A DNA stretch of 64,000 nucleotides. Origin: JBNJFY01 sp051747265. GTDB taxonomy: Bacteria; Bacteroidota; Rhodothermia; Balneolales; Balneolaceae. Position numbers and translations under genes: made by a program. Each line of letters begins with the position of its first letter. The stretch's first letter is position 1. The DNA lies in the NCBI GenBank assembly GCA_051747265.1, contig JBNJFY010000002.1, positions 248,001 to 312,000 of the forward strand, given 5' to 3'. Below the pieces are notes generated by a model, which was not told the DNA's origin, did not search any database, and worked only from the letters and a program-made list of their open reading frames with translations. Of this stretch, positions 62,203 through 64,000 are shown in pieces.

Positions 62203-64000
62203 TTAGAAATTGATCGATACTCCAGCATTAAATCGACGAGGCAGACCGAAGAACACTTCAGCATCATCTGCATCGTGATCAGTATCGAAGGCATTATACT
62301 GACTATTATCAGTAGCATCCTGAATATAGGTTGCATCCGTAATGTTATACAGATTTACAAATAGACGAGCCCCTTCGAAAACATTGCTTAAATCATACTG
62401 GATATGAGCATCTAATACCGTATAGTTAGGTGCTTTCCATGGTTGCTCACGATCTGCAGTTGCAGGATCGTTAGGATCGTAAGTACGATCGAACGGATTG
62501 AAATCCGAATAGTGATCGAAGAAAGACTTACCTACTATTTGAACATTGACATCATTAGAAGGGGTCAATGTCAGTGTGTAAGCAAGCTGCTTTTGTGGAG
62601 CATTACCCACTTTCAGACCATCAATTGAGAGATTTAATGTCTGATATTGGTCTTGCTGATAATCTTCGAGGTAACGTGCACTTACGTCATCACGATATTC
62701 CCAGATATTATACGCACCATTGATATCCAAACGGATATAGCGCGCAGGCTGGAAAGAGGTCTCCAACTCTATACCACTATGTCGCTGATCAACACCTGAT
62801 ACGTTCAACAAACCTTCGGTTCCGTCCTGAAGAGTTACTCCAGTAGTATAGGAACGATCCATACGATCAGTCAGATAATAGTTTGCTCGTACAGCGAATT
62901 TATTGGTAGAGTAACGTACACCACCTTCGTAGAACAAGTATTTCTCATTAACTGGATCATCATTGATAGCACCGGAACGATCATCAATCACATTATCAAA
63001 AATGGGTACCTTGGATATGTATCCAAAATTGGCATACACATCAATCTCATTATTAATAGAGTATAATCCACCCATTTTGGCTTGATAGCCCTGGATGTTT
63101 GGAGATTCTCGCTCCAATCGATTGCCCGGACTCTCAGGATCTTCGGTAAAGTAATTGGTGTGCTTGTACTTGATGTTGGTTCCACCAACAGTAGCATAAA
63201 CGCTATATAGATCCTTTTTAAGCTCTGCTTGTAGATATCCACCAAGCCAGTTCACATTATTGGTAAAGTTGTAATTAACCTTGTCTCCCAAGCCAACACG
63301 CTTATTGGGATTAAAGTCGTCACCGTTGTCAATATAATATCGCCCACCTAACAGATCGCGTACTTCCCGATAGTGATCGATTTCAGCAATTCGCCAGTCA
63401 ATACCACCTTGTAATTTGAGGTCGTTCATCTCAGCGCTGACTTTCAGAATATCACCAATAGTCCACTGATCGTTACGACTGTTACGAAGAATACTGATCG
63501 ATTCGTAATCATCTTTGGTACCGGAATTAAAATCGTTATTCCAGCTTCGAGCAGCTGAGCTATTAATCTCTATAGCTGTATTCCAATCCAACTCATAAGG
63601 GCTGGGACCGAAAAAGAACGGCTGATCAGTTGAGCTGACGCCATTGGCATCCATTCGGAAAGTTTGTCCCAACATACCGGAACCGCCACCACGACCGCCA
63701 GAGTAGTAAGCGACGTTGGTCAAGCTAACATTGTCTGATAACTCTGAGTACCAGTTCAAGTTAACTTGCGGTTTATGAAAGAAATTTTCCCGCTCACTAA
63801 TCATATCTGCGGAGTAGCGGCTACGAATGGATTTACCAATCCAACCATCACCCACATATTGATTACCATTATATCCACTATTTACTCCAGCCACATTCTG
63901 ATTAAAGAAGAAACCGCGCTCTTGAAAATCCTGCAAAGCTGCTGGATCGTAAGAATCTAAATCACTTGCGAAATCATGGCTAAAGGTCCCGATGTTCTGG
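62203..64000 (-). CDS. TonB-dependent receptor, 3' part (truncated by window end)
   Basis: About 599 residues of an outer-membrane TonB-dependent transporter barrel. The frame stays open through the last base (reading QNIGTFSHDFASDLDSYD at the edge), so the plug domain and start lie beyond the window. Barrel strands with Tyr/Asp/Asn-rich turns and the C-terminal RLFVNLYNITDATYIQDAT ... RRFNAGVSINF are typical; the terminal aromatic is Phe. Substrate unknown (iron complex, carbohydrate or cobalamin are all possible). Followed by a terminator and the PhoD-like lipoprotein. Confidence 0.92.
   Translation of the reverse strand, partial: QNIGTFSHDFASDLDSYDPAALQDFQERGFFFNQNVAGVNSGYNGNQYVGDGWIGKSIRSRYSADMISERENFFHKPQVNLNWYSELSDNVSLTNVAYYSGGRGGGSGMLGQTFRMDANGVSSTDQPFFFGPSPYELDWNTAIEINSSAARSWNNDFNSGTKDDYESISILRNSRNDQWTIGDILKVSAEMNDLKLQGGIDWRIAEIDHYREVRDLLGGRYYIDNGDDFNPNKRVGLGDKVNYNFTNNVNWLGGYLQAELKKDLYSVYATVGGTNIKYKHTNYFTEDPESPGNRLERESPNIQGYQAKMGGLYSINNEIDVYANFGYISKVPIFDNVIDDRSGAINDDPVNEKYLFYEGGVRYSTNKFAVRANYYLTDRMDRSYTTGVTLQDGTEGLLNVSGVDQRHSGIELETSFQPARYIRLDINGAYNIWEYRDDVSARYLEDYQQDQYQTLNLSIDGLKVGNAPQKQLAYTLTLTPSNDVNVQIVGKSFFDHYSDFNPFDRTYDPNDPATADREQPWKAPNYTVLDAHIQYDLSNVFEGARLFVNLYNITDATYIQDATDNSQYNAFDTDHDADDAEVFFGLPRRFNAGVSINF

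Overview
The window looks like a chromosomal segment of a marine or halophilic Bacteroidota relative, most likely Balneolota/Rhodothermota. The grounds are a secreted M1 peptidase with a C-terminal type IX secretion sorting domain, a GldG-like ABC auxiliary protein, a B12-dependent methylmalonyl-CoA mutase operon, separate pntAA/pntAB/pntB genes, NhaA, and many signal-peptide or lipobox proteins with few strong Shine-Dalgarno sites. No 16S rRNA is present, so the assignment is an inference.

Layout. 1-9.8 kb: GldG/DUF4340 pair, MFS transporter, MORN lipoprotein, proton-translocating transhydrogenase operon, 2-TM potassium channel, thioredoxin reductase. 9.8-10.4 kb: a four-helix-bundle (IVP/S23-like) gene between two inverted arrays of 7-bp repeats. 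10.4-16 kb: L-2-hydroxyglutarate oxidase, M1 peptidase, TlpA-like thioredoxin, ahcY. 16-19.15 kb: a repeat-rich accessory region between two nearly identical terminators. It holds five copies of a ~200-bp multi-hairpin element (R1-R5), one intact DUF559 (Vsr-like) nuclease gene, three decayed remnants of such genes, two hairpin arrays and three REP-like palindromes. 19-30 kb: secreted and envelope proteins, cyclophilin, tRNA-Arg(ACG) flanked by two broken tRNA-Arg copies, lytic transglycosylase, and an ECF sigma/TM/DUF4097 operon. 30-48 kb: MGMT, APC permease, NhaA, AhpD-like, DsrE-like, hydrolase, MscL, a broken rhodanese gene, two MITE copies, peptidases, Rrf2 regulator, NrtS, SufE, multi-PAS protein. 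48-51.5 kb: FGE-like lipoprotein, AAA_14/DUF4143 ATPase bracketed by palindromic sequence, and an AT-rich pair encoding a proteasome-like Ntn-hydrolase and a 54-aa basic protein. 51.5-64 kb: acyl-CoA dehydrogenase, mutA-mutB-meaB, cdaA, folP, ferredoxin, PhoD-like phosphatase, and the 3' part of a TonB-dependent receptor.

How genes work together: mutA-mutB-meaB with the nearby acyl-CoA dehydrogenase fits propionate or branched-chain acyl-CoA catabolism through methylmalonyl-CoA to succinyl-CoA. Transhydrogenase and thioredoxin reductase share NADPH. NhaA, MscL and the potassium channel fit osmotic and ion homeostasis. ahcY recycles S-adenosylhomocysteine.

The strongest candidate for something undescribed is the R-element/DUF559 array at 16.2-18.45 kb. 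Its stems are conserved while its loops vary, and the spacers hold nuclease-gene remnants. This suggests a small nuclease-associated palindromic element, or a repeated structured RNA, with non-autonomous derivatives. Second are the inverted 7-8-mer arrays at 9.8-10.4 and 58.3-58.5 kb, which supply the stop codons of lhgO and meaB. Third is the proteasome-like Ntn-hydrolase pair.
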